Assembly: GCA_964458705.1 (NCBI GenBank)
Contig: CAYWKD010000068.1
Span: forward strand, 1-16,043
Length of the DNA stretch: 16,043 nt
Source: JAAUTG01 sp964458705
Lineage (GTDB): Bacteria; Bacteroidota; Bacteroidia; Chitinophagales; Saprospiraceae
Direction: 5' to 3'
In this document: positions 14,513 through 16,043 of the stretch, one piece after another
Layout: every line of letters begins with the position of its first letter
Position numbering within the stretch: position 1 is the stretch's first letter
Notes under the pieces: model-generated
The model's database searches: none
What the model was told of the DNA's origin: nothing
The model's input: the letters and a program-made list of their open reading frames with translations, nothing else
Position numbers and translations under genes: made by a program

Positions 14513-15673
14513 TCAAGTGCTCTTACCAAAAGGCAGCATCTTCAATTCATCTGCATAGCGCAGGAGTACAGCTAGAACAATTGGAATGATTGCTACATGG
14601 AACTCTTGCGGTGAAAAATTCCAGCTTACAAGTACATAGATTGCCATGATAATCATAAGTAGGAGCAATGCTCTTCGAAGTACTGACTTTTGTTTAGCAA
14701 GAAGGGGGAGTAAAAACAACAACAGAGGATTTGCCCACAGCATATTAAGATTTTTATTCACTGTCCAATGGTCTGTTCCTAACCACATAAATAGAAAGAA
14801 CACACCAATTAAGCCCAGCAATCCAAATAATATTCGGTCAAACCATTGCTTTACTTTGACGCCTCCGATGGCAGTCAACAACAACACAATCAGCAAGAAT
14901 AGTAGCATGACATAAAACGGTGTGGGATAAATGCTTTTCTGAGCGTTTTCTGTTCCCTTTAATGAAGTAACTAGAGTAGTTTTTCCCAATAAAGGCTTAC
15001 CATTGAGCCGAGCGTAATTCTTTAAATTGCTAGACAAGTACTCTGGAAGAAACATTTCTTCTCGCATTCCGCCATTTTGATCGGTGGGAATACCCAAGAT
15101 CAAATCCATACCAAAATTAATCCAAGGTGTTTTTTCTACATACCAATCAAGCATTTCCCTAAAGCTAGTGGAATCTTGATGTACATTTTCATAGGTAATA
15201 CCTAATTCATTCTCAAAAATATCTCGAATGCGTGTAGCACAATTATCATAGAAAAAATCATACAAATAAGATCGGTTTTCAGGTAGGTTGTTCCGTTGTA
15301 AAAATCCTGCAATACGCTGCTTTTCTTCCTTCGTCAAAAGAAGCTCTTGATCTATCAACTGTCGCCCTGTCCATTCATAATAGCGAAAAGTTCTTTGAGC
15401 ATCGCCAACACTTAGCTGATAGAGCAACTTGCCAAACACAAAGTTTTGATAGAAATTCGGAGCATCGAAATCAAATGTCCCGTAATTAAAAAGAAGGTCT
15501 TTTTTATATTTAAAATCTTGTACTCGAATAGCAGAGTGACCAAACTGGGCGTATAGATCTGTTCCCGAAGAACCTGTTATTAGACTAATGCGTAAACTGT
15601 CTGAAAATCGTTGCGCTTCAACAGATAGTTGAAATGAAACAATTATAATAATTATATAAAAGACTCTGAGCAT
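14513..15673 (-). CDS. lnb: Lnb-type lipoprotein N-acyltransferase (DUF4105)
   Basis: The protein has an N-terminal signal/anchor (MLRVFYIIIIIVSFQLSVEA, 1-20), a periplasmic DUF4105 domain (about 22-200) and about five C-terminal membrane spans between 255 and 375. The domain carries the hallmark FGHSAIRV with H46 and DFFYDNCATR with C145, a His/Cys pair like that of papain/NlpC-type acyl-transfer folds. Other conserved words are LLFNYGTFDFDAPNF, FVFGKLLYQLSV and LLTKEEKQRI. To my knowledge, this family in Bacteroidetes includes Lnb, which N-acylates lipoproteins in place of the Lnt of Proteobacteria. The envelope location and topology here fit that role; I infer the function from family and architecture. 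The 386-residue length matches a complete gene. ATG at 15671-15673 follows an AAAGGA-like sequence. It converges on the helicase with a 10-bp gap. Confidence 0.82.
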   Translation of the reverse strand: MLRVFYIIIIIVSFQLSVEAQRFSDSLRISLITGSSGTDLYAQFGHSAIRVQDFKYKKDLLFNYGTFDFDAPNFYQNFVFGKLLYQLSVGDAQRTFRYYEWTGRQLIDQELLLTKEEKQRIAGFLQRNNLPENRSYLYDFFYDNCATRIRDIFENELGITYENVHQDSTSFREMLDWYVEKTPWINFGMDLILGIPTDQNGGMREEMFLPEYLSSNLKNYARLNGKPLLGKTTLVTSLKGTENAQKSIYPTPFYVMLLFLLIVLLLTAIGGVKVKQWFDRILFGLLGLIGVFFLFMWLGTDHWTVNKNLNMLWANPLLLFLLPLLAKQKSVLRRALLLLMIIMAIYVLVSWNFSPQEFHVAIIPIVLAVLLRYADELKMLPFGKST

Positions 15674-15775
15674 ATCCTTTTACTTCTGATTGAAGAATAT
15701 TAATACAAACTGCTCTACAATGATAAAATTATTGGGGGAGTGTAGGAAAGAATAAAGGCTTTATTTCTTATTGTT

Positions 15776-15783
15776 TAGCTTTG
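15776..15783 (+). promoter_or_regulatory. Likely -7 promoter box (TAGCTTTG)
   Basis: TAGCTTTG matches the Bacteroidetes TAnnTTTG element exactly and ends 20 bp before the ATG at 15804, the same distance as the box before the helicase gene. No good -33 box is visible. It lies in the 130-bp divergent gap between lnb and the right-edge gene. Confidence 0.4.
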
Positions 15784-15803
15784 TTAATAATCTATTCAAA
15801 ATT

Positions 15804-16043
15804 ATGATACTTTTTGCTATTTTACTTGTCTCTTATTTCAGTTTGCACAGCTTACTGGCTGATGACAGCGTCAAACGTTATCTGAAATCTTATCTCGTAT
15901 CAAAACGTTACTATCGTTTGCTATTTAATACAATTGCTGTTGTAGCCCTCATACCCTTGATAATATCCTATCGTACACTAAATAAGACGCAACTTCTTGA
16001 TTCAAACCTACTGAAATGGCTAGGTGCAATAATGGTATTATTT
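15804..16043 (+). CDS. NnrU/isoprenylcysteine methyltransferase-like membrane protein, partial
   Basis: Eighty codons are open from ATG to the window edge, so the gene continues beyond it. The start is a membrane helix (MILFAILLVSYFSLHSLLA, 1-19) with the SLHSLLA wording that opens NnrU-like proteins. It is followed by VKRYLK, a basic RYYRLLFN segment (35-42), a second helix (TIAVVALIPLIIS, 43-55) and the start of a third (LLKWLGAIMVLF). The order of a helix with HSLLA, then V-K, then RYYR-LFN at the second helix is what I know from this Bacteroidetes family. Such proteins are integral membrane methyltransferase-like enzymes of uncertain substrate. The catalytic C-terminal part is not visible, so activity cannot be judged. 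It is divergent from lnb, with a promoter-like box 20 bp upstream. Confidence 0.7.
   Translation, partial: MILFAILLVSYFSLHSLLADDSVKRYLKSYLVSKRYYRLLFNTIAVVALIPLIISYRTLNKTQLLDSNLLKWLGAIMVLF

Noticed and set aside
1..16043. CRISPR array, defence island, prophage, tRNA or rRNA
   Set aside because: I saw no regularly spaced repeats, no cas or defence-type genes, no phage structural genes and no cloverleaf or rRNA-like stretch; most genes look like ordinary housekeeping functions.

Overview
The window looks like an ordinary AT-rich chromosomal segment of a Bacteroidota (Bacteroidetes) bacterium. The support is the gene content: a Bacteroidetes-type TamB, a sirtuin that lacks most zinc cysteines, a DUF4105/Lnb-type lipoprotein N-acyltransferase with its own membrane domain, a Bacteroidetes-style sodium/solute symporter with a small membrane partner, and a TPR-like helical protein that opens with an LFRLIHSMSKSEKRYF-type segment. 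Shine-Dalgarno sequences are weak or absent and several gaps carry TAnnTTTG boxes, the Bacteroidetes -7 element. I cannot place it below phylum; a Saprospiria/Cytophagia-like marine or environmental lineage is only a guess.

Layout. 1-450: the 5' part of an ISAs1-family insertion sequence on the minus strand, with its transposase frame broken near the window edge. 642-1052: an unrecognised 136-residue protein (+), facing a convergent hairpin terminator at 1068-1092. 1121-2587 (-): a helical TPR-like protein of unknown role. 2682-4606 (-): a two-gene unit of a 45-residue single-span membrane protein, which I found by hand, followed by an SSS-family symporter. 4701-10346 (-): a sirtuin followed by a very large TamB, probably co-transcribed. 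10379-10879 (+): a GNAT acetyltransferase that starts 32 bp from the sirtuin in the opposite direction. 11043-11984 (+): a D-2-hydroxyacid dehydrogenase. 12064-14502 (+): a ligase-associated DExH DNA helicase without its usual ligase, nuclease or phosphoesterase neighbours. 14513-15673 (-): the Lnb-type acyltransferase. 15804 to the edge (+): the start of an NnrU/isoprenylcysteine methyltransferase-like membrane protein.

How the genes relate. TamB (delivery of material between inner and outer membrane) and Lnb (maturation of lipoproteins) both serve the cell envelope. The sirtuin and the GNAT enzyme could be a deacylase/acetyltransferase pair, but only their shared control region suggests it. 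The other genes look like independent housekeeping functions.

No defence system, CRISPR array, prophage, tRNA or rRNA is visible. The most interesting unexplained signal is inside the helicase gene: an in-phase A AAA AAG heptamer at 13674-13680, followed after 7 nt by a 7-bp stem-loop. This is the layout of a dnaX-type programmed -1 frameshift site, and slippage would give a shorter protein that keeps the whole helicase core.
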